From Monomorium pharaonis (taxonomy: Eukaryota; Arthropoda; Insecta; Hymenoptera; Formicidae): DNA of 64,000 nucleotides. Under the pieces are notes generated by a model, which was given only the letters and a program-made list of their open reading frames with translations, had not been told where the DNA came from and ran no database searches. The position numbers were made by a program, and so were the translations under genes. Shown here piece after piece: positions 53,664-64,000 of the stretch. The stretch covers positions 25,504,996 through 25,568,995 of the forward strand of contig NC_050467.1 of assembly GCF_013373865.1 (NCBI RefSeq), read 5' to 3'. Each line of letters begins with the position of its first letter. Within the stretch, counting starts at the first letter, position 1.

Positions 53664-54950
53664 TAATCAAAAGGGGGAGGCAAAATCGCTTAAGACGCGC
53701 AAAAAATTCGATTTTAAAAAATCAACGTTATATGTACAATTTCTTCGTTACGAAATATTATATACACATGCGCGCGCGCGCCCGCGCGCGAGCTACTCGT
53801 TTTTCTATTTAACGTGTTACAAAATTCTAAATGTCAAATCGCTCGTTGAGAGCAATCGGCATGTACGGTTTGTAACGATTTCAGGCAGCTCAACACGCGC
53901 GTCGATCGATAACAACGATAAACTCTCTCTCGGAATTCGTCTCGAAGGCATTAATATAAAACTCTGGCGCAACACGGCGATCGCGCGGAATCATCCGACT
54001 AGATAAATCTACGATTATCTGAAGTCGCGGTCGCTCCTGCTTGAAACTGCTCCGTTTAAAACAATCATTTCGGTGATCAGCTCCGATTCCATTGAAATTC
54101 TGAAACGTAAACGAGGTTCAAGAGACCCCGTAGCTGAAAAGACGACTGGCGCACACGCTACGAGTATCACGAACGACTAAACAAGACTAAGTCAGATGAT
54201 TCACATTCACGGTCGAGACGACGACGTCGACCCGGTCGACCGCGTTTATCCGACCGGTATTCTGCCGGTAACAAACGCGGAACATGTGGTATATGTATAT
54301 ATACATGTGGAGACTGGAGATTCGATTCTTGCGAGAGTCAGCGAGAGTCGAGAGTCAGAGAGGAACCTGAGAGCGGTCATCGCGTCATTTTAGATGTTTT
54401 CATCCATCAGCGCCTCTATGTGCACACAATGTGCACATTGAATTATATAGTCAATATCTATGAATCCCGTAGGTAATGTGCATGACTTTTTGGGTCTCTT
54501 CTATGCTATGTCCATAATTATTTAGTTCTGTTCCATGCTATATCTGTGAGCAACGAACGAGGAATGTCGTCGGTCATCGGGATGGCCAGCTGACAGTCGT
54601 ACAGTATCGTGGAATATTACGCGGAACGCGAGGGCTATCGGTGACATCGATGTGGCTACTGCAAGAACTCTACCACGAATTTCACGGTGAGCACGATAAT
54701 ACTGTCCTCCCAATCGCGGATGAGACCTCGTTTCGCGAGAGAGTCTCGGATATTTTCACGTCGCTCTGAAACGGGCCACGTTATCTGGTGAAAAATTATT
54801 GAGAAGCGAGCCGAAACTCTAAGTTTGAATCTGACACAAATCGTTATTTTTCGTACACAGGTATGTGGGCGCACACGTTGACGGTGCAAGACCATCAAAG
54901 TTTGATAGACAGGGGTTGAAGACACAGCGGCTGCTATTGTTATAAACCCA
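53664..54950. promoter_or_regulatory. EXD2 upstream region
   Basis: Sequence upstream of the EXD2 start is moderately GC-rich at 53760-54400, with CG dinucleotide runs at 53772-53792 and a block of short palindromes near 54220-54265. It is the likely EXD2 5' UTR and promoter. Open frames of 60-170 codons on the plus strand lack splice or homology support. Confidence 0.4.
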
Positions 54951-55115
54951 TGATGAATCAGACCTGCTGTCCTCAGTATACCATTAGGTAATATTATCGA
55001 CTCTCAAGTTTTAGAGAGAAATGATTTTGCACTTTGAGTGAGAGTAATTAAAGTGACACATTAACAACATGAATAATCATTTTAGATGCTAAATTTTAGG
55101 ATATTAAAGTCTCAG

Positions 55116-55721
55116 AAAAAAAATTCTAAAACGCGTGATTAAATTTTTGAAAAATGAATTGACAAATGATAGTTATGGAGGTACAAGTGAAGATCAACAA
55201 GATAATAAAGGTAAAATTTTTAGAATTTTGGTCTATGTTTGTAATAATTTATGTGAGATACATAATTCACCAGCTCTATAATATTTATAGATATAAGCAA
55301 CGAAGAGGCATTAAACTATCCTAAGCATTTGACAAAAGCGCAGAAAGATAAATCTCAGATTGATATTTCGTCCGTCGATGATGAATTGTCCATTAATTCA
55401 GTAAAAATGAAAACTCGGAAAAATTTGACTTCTGCATTGAATAGCGATCAAGCGCAGTTAACAAATTCCAACAGCAAAAATACCTTGCACGTTAGAAGTG
55501 AGTTCACCGATGTGGTACCTTGCAAGAAGGCCAAATTATTATGCAAGATAAATCACAGAGTGAAATCGAGCTTATTATGAAAGAAAAGAAACAACAAAAT
55601 TGCGTTAAGAAGGAAATGGAAGAATTGTTCGAGGAAGTATACACTGGAATAAAGAAGTTAGAGGTAATACAATATCAACATATAACTTCCAAACTTCAGT
55701 ATTTATTAGATGTTTTCTAAT
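55116..55721 (+). pseudogene. Unrecognised gene fragment, possibly frameshifted
   Basis: Two open segments join in phase through a good intron: 55116-55210 (donor gtaaaa) and from 55291 (acceptor tttatag). Together they read about 125 codons of hydrophilic, Lys/Ser/Asp-rich sequence, ending at 55580. A second frame overlaps it by about 60 bases and continues to a stop at 55718-55720. It is a charged, coiled-coil-like stretch with MKEKKQQN and MEELFEEVY. A KDKSQ/QDKSQ phrase occurs in both frames, as if a single-base shift had split one protein. No ATG precedes the first segment in frame. I do not recognise the family; it may also be a real gene with an unseen exon. Confidence 0.3.
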
Positions 55722-56105
55722 TCTTATTACTTATGAAATAGATGTTTTTTTTATTTATTGTATGTTTTTAATATGGTCCTCTTTTCTCCAATTTTTATCA
55801 TATTAAAAATAAGTAGTAAAATAAATTGAAAATTTAATAATAGCTGTAAATATTTGTTAAATAATGCCATTATTAAGCTAGCTCTATATTAAAGGTTTAA
55901 TGTGTCACATGTTTAATTACATTGCAACCACGAAATTGAATCATATCATTTTTCTGTTTCTTTTACTCGATTTTGATCTGATTATAAATGAATCGAAATG
56001 AGTTTACGCGTATCTTATTACAATAGTTATTTTCTTCTTCGTCCGAATAGAGATTGTTGTTAAGTTATTTATTTTTGTAAATTGAGATTGGTTCAAACTG
56101 CCCCA

Positions 56106-56198
56106 ATGAGCTCCGAATACTTAAAGATTTCGAAAGAATCTTATGAGCTTTACAAAAAGTATCAGAACACGGTACATGTGGTACCTTGCAAGAAGTGA
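56106..56198 (+). CDS. Short candidate exon, unknown protein
   Basis: An ATG opens 30 codons (MSSEYLKISKESYELYKKYQ, then NTVHVVPCKK) before a stop. A consensus donor gtgagtgtg starts at 56195, so the segment could be a spliced first exon. The 18-base phrase gtggtaccttgcaagaag is shared exactly with 55513-55530 in the fragment upstream. That suggests the two are partial copies of one another. Function is unknown. Confidence 0.25.
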   Translation: MSSEYLKISKESYELYKKYQNTVHVVPCKK

Positions 56199-56679
56199 GT
56201 GTGTTGTTTGACAAACTCACAGAGCAATTTTTCTAAATCATATTGTTTAAAATCTATCGTATTAGGTAAAACTATCCCTACTTTCGATTTAAATTACACA
56301 TTTTTTACTGTCAGAATGTTAAAGTTTTCTAAGTTTTGCATTGTAATTATAAGAGCAAAATGTATTGGATATTTGGTATTAGAAATATTAAATTTCAAAA
56401 TATAAGCTTTTACTTTTCTTTACATTATGAAATTATTGCTCTCTCTACGAGATCTATTCAGCATTAGAAAAATACGCCTTACCATTTGAATTAATTTCTT
56501 ATTTCTTCTTTCAGTATTAAAAGATTCTGATATGCTATTGCAATTATTTTTATTTAAGGCGTTACGAATATTAATGAAAAACCAAGTATTTAATTAATCA
56601 ATCAACTTAGTGATATTTTTCTTTTAAAGTAGAGAAATATTTTATCTCGCATCACGTTTATCACGTATTATTTTGTTCC

Positions 56680-57310
56680 ACATATACATGGTATAAATTC
56701 AAATAATTGATTTGATAAAAATTTACTCACCGATTGCTGTTGCTGCTCCTGCTGCTGCTGATGCTGATGCTGTTGCTGCTGCTGCTACTGCTACTGCTAC
56801 ATTCCTTTTCCGGTTTTGATTCTGAACGAAAATCAACATGGCACGAAAGTGGCATGACGTCACGTAACTTCGTAGAAACGCAGGCCGAGGAAAGCAGTGA
56901 GAAAACCGTTTGAATAAAAATTACGCACCGAGATGCAACGAACGGAGACAAATTCGTTTCGAGAATTTCGTATGCTCGCACGACTACTATATAGTAGCAC
57001 TTCACTTAATTGGCACTCGCGATATTCTACCGAACGTATCCTCTTCGAGCAAACACTTGGCTCGAACACACACGCGAACACTTTACTCGAAACCGAAGGC
57101 AAACGCACTCCGCCGCCCTTTACACATGAATATCACCTCTGCTACGTATGATCTCACATAGCTCGCGTATCGTTTGCTAACACGGCACTCTCAACACAAT
57201 ACCGTACCTGCACAACATCGCACAATTCAATTCTGAATACGCGAGACACGCACTGCGTCGACAGAGCGTCTGATGCGTCTGACCGGCGGCGCTGGAGCGG
57301 CGTACGTGAC
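56680..57310 (-). repeat. Left arm of inverted promoter/exon duplication
   Basis: This arm is a reverse-complement copy of 57409-57832. Three blocks align. Around 56680-56790 an exon end, a gtgagtaaatttttatcaaa donor and about 50 bases of intron match their partner with only a couple of differences. A middle block (57160-57280) shares gcaggtacggt and cgcgtattca. The inner block 57281-57310 matches 57409-57435 except for a 3-base insertion and one substitution. The arm is about 200 bases longer than its partner, so indels have accumulated. Confidence 0.85.
56731..57005 (-). pseudogene. Mirror-image copy of the zinc-finger gene first exon
   Basis: On the minus strand an open frame of about 90 codons ends in PEKECSSSSSSSSNSISISS and closes at a gtgagt donor at 56730. 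The plus-strand first exon at 57781 ends with the related PEKECSSSS...SNR and the same donor and intron sequence. I found no following exon on the minus strand, so it is probably a duplicated, orphaned first exon. Divergent non-coding transcription remains possible. Confidence 0.45.
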
Positions 57311-57408
57311 TGGGGAGCGCGGAGCAACGGAGCAACATGGCGGCAGCGGCGCAGGCGCGGCGAGTGGCGCCGACTAGCGCCGAGTACCGCCGAGTCTGCC
57401 TGCCAGCA
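57311..57408. promoter_or_regulatory. GC-rich spacer between inverted promoter arms
   Basis: The 98-base centre of the inverted duplication is strongly GC-rich. It contains a YY1-like caacatggcggca and several gccgagt/gcgccga iterations. It is the natural place for a shared bidirectional core promoter, though no TATA box is seen. Confidence 0.5.
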
Positions 57409-57832
57409 GTCACGTACGCCACTCCAGCGCCGGTCGGACGTTCTGTTGACTCCGTGCGTGCTCGCGTATTCATTTGTGCGCAGGTACGGTGTTGAGTGGT
57501 TTTGAGAATGCCGTTGCGCTAACAGACGAGCCGTCCTTTTCACGTATTTTTTCAAATGTAACGGTCGCGCCAAGTGAAATTCTCGCGTGCGATTTACGTT
57601 TTACTCGTGTGTGATATATTATCGGTAATATCGGGAGTGCCGAATAAAGTATCGGGCGATCGTTATTAATGTGCAGTTCGAGAATAGCAGGATGATGTCA
57701 GCAAAAAGTGACATCCATGGAGCGACTTGATATTCCGGAAAAGGAATGTAGCAGTAGCAGCAGGAGCAGCGACAGCAATCGGTGAGTGAATTTTTATCAA
57801 ATCAATTATTTGAATTTATATCATGTATATGT
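57409..57832 (+). repeat. Right arm of inverted promoter/exon duplication
   Basis: Reverse-complement partner of 56680-57310. It contains the 5' UTR, first exon, donor and first 50 intron bases of the zinc-finger gene. Confidence 0.85.
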
Positions 57833-59709
57833 ACGTGGTATTGCACATTTAGGCTGCGTTCTGTTTCAATGCATGATGCGCATAATGCATTGTTCATCCT
57901 TGTTTAACGTTTGACAAACAACAAGAATGAACGATGCATCATGCGTATCATGCGTGAAACGGAACGCACCCTTATAGAATACGATTATGCACATTTGCAT
58001 AAAATAGATTTAAAATATGAATGACGCGATGACCGCTCTCAGGTTTCTCTCTGGTAAAATCAAGTAACTTTGGTTAAACTGGTGACAACTAGCCTAGTGG
58101 CCTCTTGCAGCTAAAGACTCTACTACGTTCCGGCTATATTTCGCGCGGTTTTCTACGTCGTTGTGAGCTTCTTGTTCGTGAGATTTCGATTTCATAGGTT
58201 ATGAAGGGATATTTATACATAATTCTGGAGTAATGAGATAGCGTCCATAAAATTTTCTTCGTATAATGAAAATCTGCGTAGCTAACGATTGTTCTTGTAC
58301 AAAGAATACGAGATTAGATGGCAATTCGATCACGTTTTTTTCTTTCTCGGAAGATTCGTGAGTGACTTCCATCAATTAATTAACGTGATCGTTTAGTTCC
58401 TTTGTTACTAAGAGGAGGAATCAGTGCGATAACTGCTTCGTAACCGTGATTTAGCATCTAGCAGCAAGGAACTTCTTTGCAAGCCTCATTTTGAGGACTG
58501 CTTCATTACGCTCAGAGACTTAAAGCCCAGCATTGTTCCCTGAACTTTGGTACAGCAAAAGGTTTGTAAGCTTATTAGTCAGGAAATTTATAGCTTTCTA
58601 CGTAAATATTGACGACCATTTAGATATTTCATAATTTGTAATGATAATAGTAATAGTAGCTCTCATCAATCACAGTTAACCTTGGTACTGTAAAGCGTAG
58701 TCTATTGACTATACATGGAGTAAGCATGGAGTAAGAAGTAACAGGCGTAATGCAAGGTCTATAATGTCAGCAGGAGTAATGCAGTAAGGAGTAAGAGTAA
58801 CAATTGATCAATTAAAAACCAGGAGTAAACGAAATGGGCAAATCTCATTTTATATTTCTTACTTCTTACTCCTACTCCATTACTTCTGCTGACATTGTAG
58901 ATCTTGCATACGAGCGTAAGCGAAATAAATTAATTTTATTGCCTACTCCTACTTCATCTTTTACGCTTACGCTTGGCCAATTAGAGCATAGAAATAGTTG
59001 TAAACAGTGCAAACAATGCTATTAGTTTCATAAAATCGTAGAAAATTATATGGCAAATTGTTACTCTTACTCCTACTTCTTACTCTACGCTTACTCCATG
59101 TATTGTAGACCATGCTTCAGAATGGATAAAGACTGCATATGTAATGAAAACTATAGATTTTAAATATTGGCAGTTTATTTAAGTATTATCAGAGCTTAGT
59201 TAAAATATATATTCTATATCTGGACATTTATGTTTCTGAGTCTAACTTTCAATTGTTCAGATTTATAAATGAAAAAATTATAAGAGTGATCTACAATACA
59301 TGAAATAAGCTCTTATGCCTACTGTTACTTCTTACTTCACGGTTATTCCATGTATTGTAGACTACGCTATATGGTAGCTACTTGCTATCTCACCCACTTT
59401 TCTGAACCTATATATATATGTATATATATATATCAGGAATATACTTTACAAAATTTGATTGTCATGTTGTATGTCGATGCTTGTTTGGATTATTTATAGA
59501 AGTAGCTTACCATTTTGTTCCAAACTATATTTTTATTTTTACTCAAATAAGATTTCTATGGTTTATACAATATTGTAATAAAATTTATACATTTATATCT
59601 TTGCAGAATCTTCGAAAGAACAAGAAGCAAGGAATATATCACAGATAATATCAGTGAAAGTATCATTGAAACAAAAAAAGAAAAACAGATGAACATTTCT
59701 ATGCTTTAG
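57717..59709 (+). CDS. 55-codon upstream ORF across exons 1 and 2
   Basis: An ATG at 57717 opens MERLDIPEKECSSSSRSSDS and reaches the exon 1 end at 57781. Through the junction with the acceptor at 59606 it continues in frame to a TAG at 59707-59709, 55 residues in all. It ends 20 bases before the zinc-finger ATG. This could be a translation-controlling upstream ORF, a second product or chance. Joining relies on the consensus gtgagtgaa donor and tatctttgcag acceptor. Confidence 0.45.
57852..57971. mobile_element. Harbinger-like MITE with TTA duplication
   Basis: The 120-base element has termini ggctgcgttctgtttca at the left and, inverted on the right, gggtgcgttccgtttca. TTA lies on both sides (57849-57851 and 57972-57974). 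The arms pair almost to the centre, including tgcatgatgcgcat. It lies in intron 1 of the zinc-finger gene. Confidence 0.8.
57975..59606 (+). other. Zinc-finger gene intron 1
   Basis: No exon is supported here. It carries the ggagtaag-rich inverted repeat element (58691-59115 with a related piece at 59310-59375) and short TA runs near 59412-59435. The 63-codon frame at 58834 falls inside the repeat. Confidence 0.6.
58691..59115. mobile_element. Inverted element built of ggagtaag motifs
   Basis: The left end agcgtagtctattgactata followed by catggagtaag recurs inverted at the right end (catgtattgtagaccatgct). Both arms are filled with ggagtaag/cttactcc iterations. A related end with tgtattgtagactacgct lies at 59348-59371. 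No coding capacity and no target duplication were identified. Confidence 0.55.
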
Positions 59710-59729
59710 TGACATTACAGAGTCCACCC

Positions 59730-61805
59730 ATGCAGAATAATGTAAGCTTATTTTTATAAATGTACGAACTATTTGAATATGAATTGAATTGAATTAATTT
59801 GTATATACAAGATCGGATATATTATTAACAATCGTAAAACTTAATTACTTTTTTTATTTGATTTGTACACAATTTTTTTTTGATTTAGTTTGATTCGGAT
59901 TTAAACAAAGATGTAATATAATATTGATTCACATATATCTATTTCTTATTTACCTGACATATATTTACAAAACGCTAGTAAATCATTGATATCCTATATA
60001 TTTTTGTTATATTTTTATGTTATATTGCAGATTGAAGATTTATTTAACGGAAATAAAGTCGGAGATAAAGACATTCAACCAATGGATCACATATCAGCTA
60101 TGAATGGTTCTAACTTATCGACGCCTTCTGTGACTCATGAAAATTCTCAGACGAATGTAAAGACATATCGTTTAATAATACAGATTGACAAAATACGAGG
60201 TAAACCAGGCCCAAAATGTAAAAAGGTACTTCCTCTGATAAAATTTAATAATACAAAGGATGCAGAAACGAATGAAAGTGATACGGTAAAGAAACGTCCA
60301 TTACAAAACATTGATTTATCACCCATTAAAAAGCCCTGTGCTCAGGGTACATGCAAATTAAAAAAATGTACACTTAAATCAAAACTAGAATTTCAATGCG
60401 AATTATGTGATAAATATTATATCGCGAAGACAGAAGAAGCTAAGAACTTCTCTTGCACCAAATGTTTCAAAAGTTTTTCTGATTCACAATCATTATATGC
60501 GCATGCTAAAACGCATTTTGGGTGTGATATTTGTCTGACGGAATGTACCACTCAAATGACGTATGATAAGCATATAAGATTGCACGTTAGTACTGATCCG
60601 CAATATCCTTATAAATGTCATCAGTGTCACAAAATATTCGAGATGAAGGAAGGCGTTAAGCAACATTGTCTAGTGGAACACCCTAAAATAGCTCTACAGA
60701 ATACCACCATTCAGGTTTCACCTTCTTTAACTAAAATAGCTCCTAAACAAAATGATAATTATTTCTGTATCAACTGCAATATTGGTTTTACAAGCGACCA
60801 AGCTTACAGGTAAGTTTAATTTCTATAATAAGAATAATAATGTTTTTTTAAGAAAATTTGTTGTAAATGTTATGTATTCTTATAAATTATAAAGCATAAT
60901 TATAATTATAGTACATAATGTGCTTATATAGTATAAAGCAGTTAATTTAATAAATACTTTACAATGGATATAAGTAAGTAGTGCAACAAAAAATATAACA
61001 ATAATTGTAATTGAGAAAACTTTATTAAAAAACTCAATACTAAAAAAAAATTAAGATAAAAAAATATCAAACATGAAAAATAAATTAAACACAAAAATTA
61101 TTATTAGGCATCAAAATCTGTAGATAATTGCTTTCTCATTGTTATGTTCGTTAAAAAAATTTTAGTAACTTTGATCTTTGATATTTTTATAGTCAATTAA
61201 TTAGATTGATATTTACTTTAATAGAAGACTTGAGTATTTTTTGGCACAAAACAAAATTTGAAAAAATCATTTTTAAACCATTTTTAGATGAACTGACAAA
61301 CGAATGGCTAAATCACCACTAAGATTATAAAATATAAGTAGTATAACAAGAAATAAATGTTAAAATTAATGCATTGCACATATATGTTTTTTAAAAAATA
61401 CTATACTATCAATATTACAGGACTCATATAAATTCTCATGGAAAGAAAGAGGGTTTTACATGTAACATTACAAACGAGGCTAGCAACATAATAGCTGTAC
61501 CGAATCCTTTAACCGGGAATCAAATAGGTATTCTTCAACCAGTGAAGTTTAGTTGTCGGGTGTGTTCGAAACAATTTGACAACTTTGACGAAGTTAACTT
61601 GCACACACGGACCCACTTGCAGGAATCTGGAGAAGAGCTCAAATGTAATATATGTAAGAAGTCCTTCAAGAACAATGCCGAATTTAGCGAGCATTTAAAA
61701 CATCACTTGTCGCGCGCGCATCCCTGTCCAATTTGCTCAAAAGCTTTTATCAATAAAACTACTTTAAACACACATTTAAAGACGCACTCTGCATCAGTGA
61801 AATAA
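59730..61805 (+). CDS. C2H2 zinc-finger protein
   Basis: Coding exons are 59730-59741, 60031-60809 and 61421-61805, all with GT/AG junctions in phase. They give 391 residues. A 5' exon ending at 57781 and the start of exon 2 (59607) are untranslated in this frame. Residues 1-120 lack fingers and are Lys/Ser/Thr-rich, with a basic GKPGPKCKK stretch near 62-70. There is one lone cysteine pair (C127/C130) and then seven complete C2H2 fingers. They include C146/C149/H162/H166, C169/C172/H185/H189, C200/C203/H216/H221 and C250/C253/H266/H270, with three more after residue 300. The finger at 250-270 is split by the second coding intron. Linkers are mostly not the TGEKP type, so DNA binding is likely but unproven. 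I cannot name the orthologue. The ATG is the first in frame after a stop. Confidence 0.85.
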
Positions 61806-62001
61806 GATAATTTTATTTTGGCATTTTATTATAGACATTTTCTGTAAATGTTATTTTTTAAAAAGTTCTTACATGTGAATATAATGTTCACTAAAGAATT
61901 ACCAACTTATGTGTAATGTGTGTATGATACGTTAAACTTTGGTTATCCAATACTACTTGCATACTTAATATTTGCTCCTTAAACATTAAATTAAATATGC
62001 A

Positions 62002-62007
62002 AATAAA
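62002..62007 (+). terminator. Probable zinc-finger gene polyadenylation signal
   Basis: A canonical AATAAA about 200 bases after the stop codon is followed by T-rich sequence. Confidence 0.6.
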
Positions 62008-62059
62008 AATTATTTTATTTTTTATTTTAAATTAAATTACTTGTTTGTGCACGTATGAC

Positions 62060-62121
62060 AATGAGAAATGATTAATCGGAACAACAACGTCGAATCAACG
62101 TCGAACCGATCATTTCTCATT
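62060..62121. repeat. Stem-loop with 16-base arms
   Basis: The arms aatgagaaatgat (left, then a short bulge and cgg) and ccgatcatttctcatt (right) pair around a loop. The loop contains two direct copies of caacgtcgaa. It lies just beyond the zinc-finger polyadenylation signal and may be a tiny MITE. Confidence 0.55.
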
Positions 62122-62241
62122 CGGTATAATGTTTTCTCACTGTTAGACGATTTCGCTTATTTAAAATATAATTGCCACATATAAAATACTTTTCCAAAAC
62201 TTTGTTTTATATACAGAGATCATATTATGTACAGATAGGAA

Positions 62242-62244
<3 letters not shown>

Positions 62245-62313
<69 letters not shown>
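62245..62313. repeat. (CT)n microsatellite
   Basis: About 34 CT dinucleotides are followed by an imperfect C/T-rich tail to 62355. Frames across it are artefacts. Confidence 0.97.
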
Positions 62314-62316
<3 letters not shown>

Positions 62317-62355
62317 CTCTCCCTGCCCCTCCCTGCCTCCCCCCCTCTCTCTCTT

Positions 62356-63094
62356 CATAAAATTTTCTTTATCACTTTCACGTAATTATAAGTTTGAAAT
62401 ATGATTTAATTATATTATCAGAAAAAGCGAAGGATTTATTTCTGTAAATATGAAGTTTGTAATATAATAAAATAAAAATTACATTTTATATTTCCAATTC
62501 CTAATAGTTATAGTGACACTTTTTAATGTGTGTATATTGTATATTTAATAATACTTGAAAGCATACTTATAATGTATATTATTTGCAATAAATAAATATA
62601 TACTGTGTATGTACTTATTAATATCTTCAGACATAATTATTGGTTTTCTTATATATGTTATTTATTTATAGATATCATTTTGAAAGACAATAACAACAGG
62701 CAAACGAGAGTAACTGTGCGGAGCCCTGCGGGGGTTCTATTCTATACCGGCTACCGACAACTCTCAGCATGTATACATTCCTTACATAAAACAAACTTTT
62801 TCATTTTACGTAAGTAATGTATACTTTCAATTGCCTGTTGGTGTCTTTTAAATTTTGAAAGTTCTTGACTTTAATTGTCTTTAGTTATATTAAAGTTTAC
62901 AAACGTATGCGTGCATTATCGATGTAATAGTTTGTAGAGATATATTGATATGTTTCAATATTGCACGTACACAAGATCAATTCGATAAAGCTAACATTGC
63001 CAATATCCTTTTAATATTTATTATATCTTAATATTTATTATATCTTAAATGATATTAAATTATTTACATATATATTAATATATGTAATATTAAT
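62356..63094. other. Intergenic AT-rich stretch with one GC-richer segment
   Basis: No gene is supported. Positions 62695-62790 are unusually GC-rich for the area (ctgtgcggagccctgcgggg) and lie in a 70-codon open frame ending at a gtaagt-like site at 62811. The segment could be an exon or a fragment of a repeat; I cannot tell which. Confidence 0.4.
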
Positions 63095-63280
63095 ATCCCA
63101 GATAGCACAGAGAATTCAAAAAGAATTCAATTGTATGTCACCAATTATGAATTTTTTTTGAGATGTAAAAAAAATTATTTTTATAAAATTTTTATAAAAA
63201 TTCTTTTTGTATCTCAAAAAGAATTCATAATTGATGACATACAATTGAGTTCTTTTTGAACTCTCTGTGCTATTCGGGAT
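63095..63280. mobile_element. Hairpin MITE of 186 bases
   Basis: The left arm from 63095 (atcccagatagcacagagaa) and the right arm to 63280 are reverse complements for about 75 bases with a few mismatches. They share caattgtatgtca and aattatgaatt. Only a two-base AT flank resembles a target duplication. Confidence 0.7.
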
Positions 63281-63765
63281 ATGATTGATATATGTATAAT
63301 AAGAATTTCTCATTCTTTCTTTTTTACAAATAAAAGAAAATCAATTTTATCTGAATTCTTGAAAAAAATATGGGAAGAAATTAATGATAAAAATGGAATT
63401 ATAATAACAATAAAAAAATTGCTTGCGTCAGTAATTTTGGTCTATAATGTTAATTGTTAAAATTTGAAATATTACATATTTTAAAACACGCGCGTGATGT
63501 ATATGTTGAAATAGATGGATATTTTAGAAAATTATTTTATGACATTAAATTCAACACAAAATAATGCATAATTAGATATTAAAAACAGACATCTTATGTG
63601 GATTTTATACTATTTTCTTTATTTCTAATAAAAGTATTTCTTTAGGTTTTCTTCGATGGAACAAATCGGTCCTTTTTTAAAACGATTAAAATCTTTTTGA
63701 AAGTGAATTTCTAATTATCCGCACTAGCGGTGTTGTGAATTGATTTATTTGCCTATTTTTCGCAG

Positions 63766-64000
63766 GATATTGACGAAAGTGTCGAAGTGACAAGTGTCAA
63801 CGATAGAGAGTCTCGGGGCAGTGAAGAAGGACACGACTGCGGATGAATGAACGAATGGATGAGCCAACGAATGGCGATAATAGAGATCCTTTGAGATTGC
63901 CGCGATGCACTCATGAAACGTGCACCGAATGATTTTTACAAACGAAAGGAACGTCCAGAAGTCAACCGGCAGCGCGTAAGGGGCACCTGGGAGAAGAGAA
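63766..64000 (+). other. Candidate exon at right edge, unknown gene
   Basis: A good acceptor (cctatttttcgcag) precedes sequence that is more GC-rich than the preceding kilobases. The phase-0 frame from the acceptor is open for 26 codons (DIDESVEVTSVNDRESRGSE, then EGHDCG) and then stops. Other frames have short ATG-led ORFs. It may be the 5' UTR of a gene that begins to the right of the window. Confidence 0.3.

Noticed and set aside
62161..62360. Arg-Glu and Ser-Leu frames near 62.2 kb
   Set aside because: They are translated CT microsatellite on either strand.

Overview
The window looks like nuclear DNA of an insect, probably a hymenopteran and perhaps an ant (inference). It is AT-rich, has spliced genes with canonical GT/AG junctions, long introns, many microsatellites and many short hairpin transposons. 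The proteins are ordinary animal proteins and there is no bacterial-style gene packing. I ran no database search. Exon models were joined by hand from reading frame, splice signals and remembered family resemblance.

Layout. 1-18 kb is mostly non-coding. On the minus strand it holds a candidate first exon (8503-8580), a small candidate second exon (6809-6857) and a possible alternative first exon near 18.2 kb, of a gene that would run off the left edge. 18580-47147 (minus) is a complete twelve-exon attractin gene (ATRN; Drosophila distracted). Its hand-joined exons stay in frame throughout and give 1320 residues: EGF, CUB, EGF pair, kelch repeats, PSI repeats, laminin-type EGFs, one membrane segment and a conserved tail. 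Its first intron is about 20 kb and contains a striking 3.2-kb foldback transposon (34183-37373). 49950-50366 (plus) is PAM16/Magmas, a subunit of the mitochondrial import motor. 50794-53663 (minus) is a seven-exon EXD2 exonuclease of 614 residues. These two genes converge tail to tail. 55.1-56.2 kb holds fragments of an unrecognised gene, possibly broken. 57.4-62.0 kb (plus) is a C2H2 zinc-finger gene of 391 residues. Its promoter and first exon lie in a large inverted duplication (56680-57832). The right edge carries hairpin transposons and one candidate exon of an unknown gene.

The genes do not form an operon-like unit. PAM16 and EXD2 are both mitochondrial by family, but their adjacency may be chance. 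Attractin is a cell-surface receptor-like protein whose cytoplasmic tail retains a near match to the motif that recruits the MGRN1 ubiquitin ligase in vertebrates.

The most interesting structures are: (1) the foldback element with a perfect 9-bp target-site duplication and tandem units repeating at exactly 147 bp; (2) the inverted duplication that gives the zinc-finger gene a mirror-image promoter and first exon; (3) a 55-codon upstream ORF in the zinc-finger transcript; and (4) an attractin without the C-type lectin domain of its vertebrate relative.
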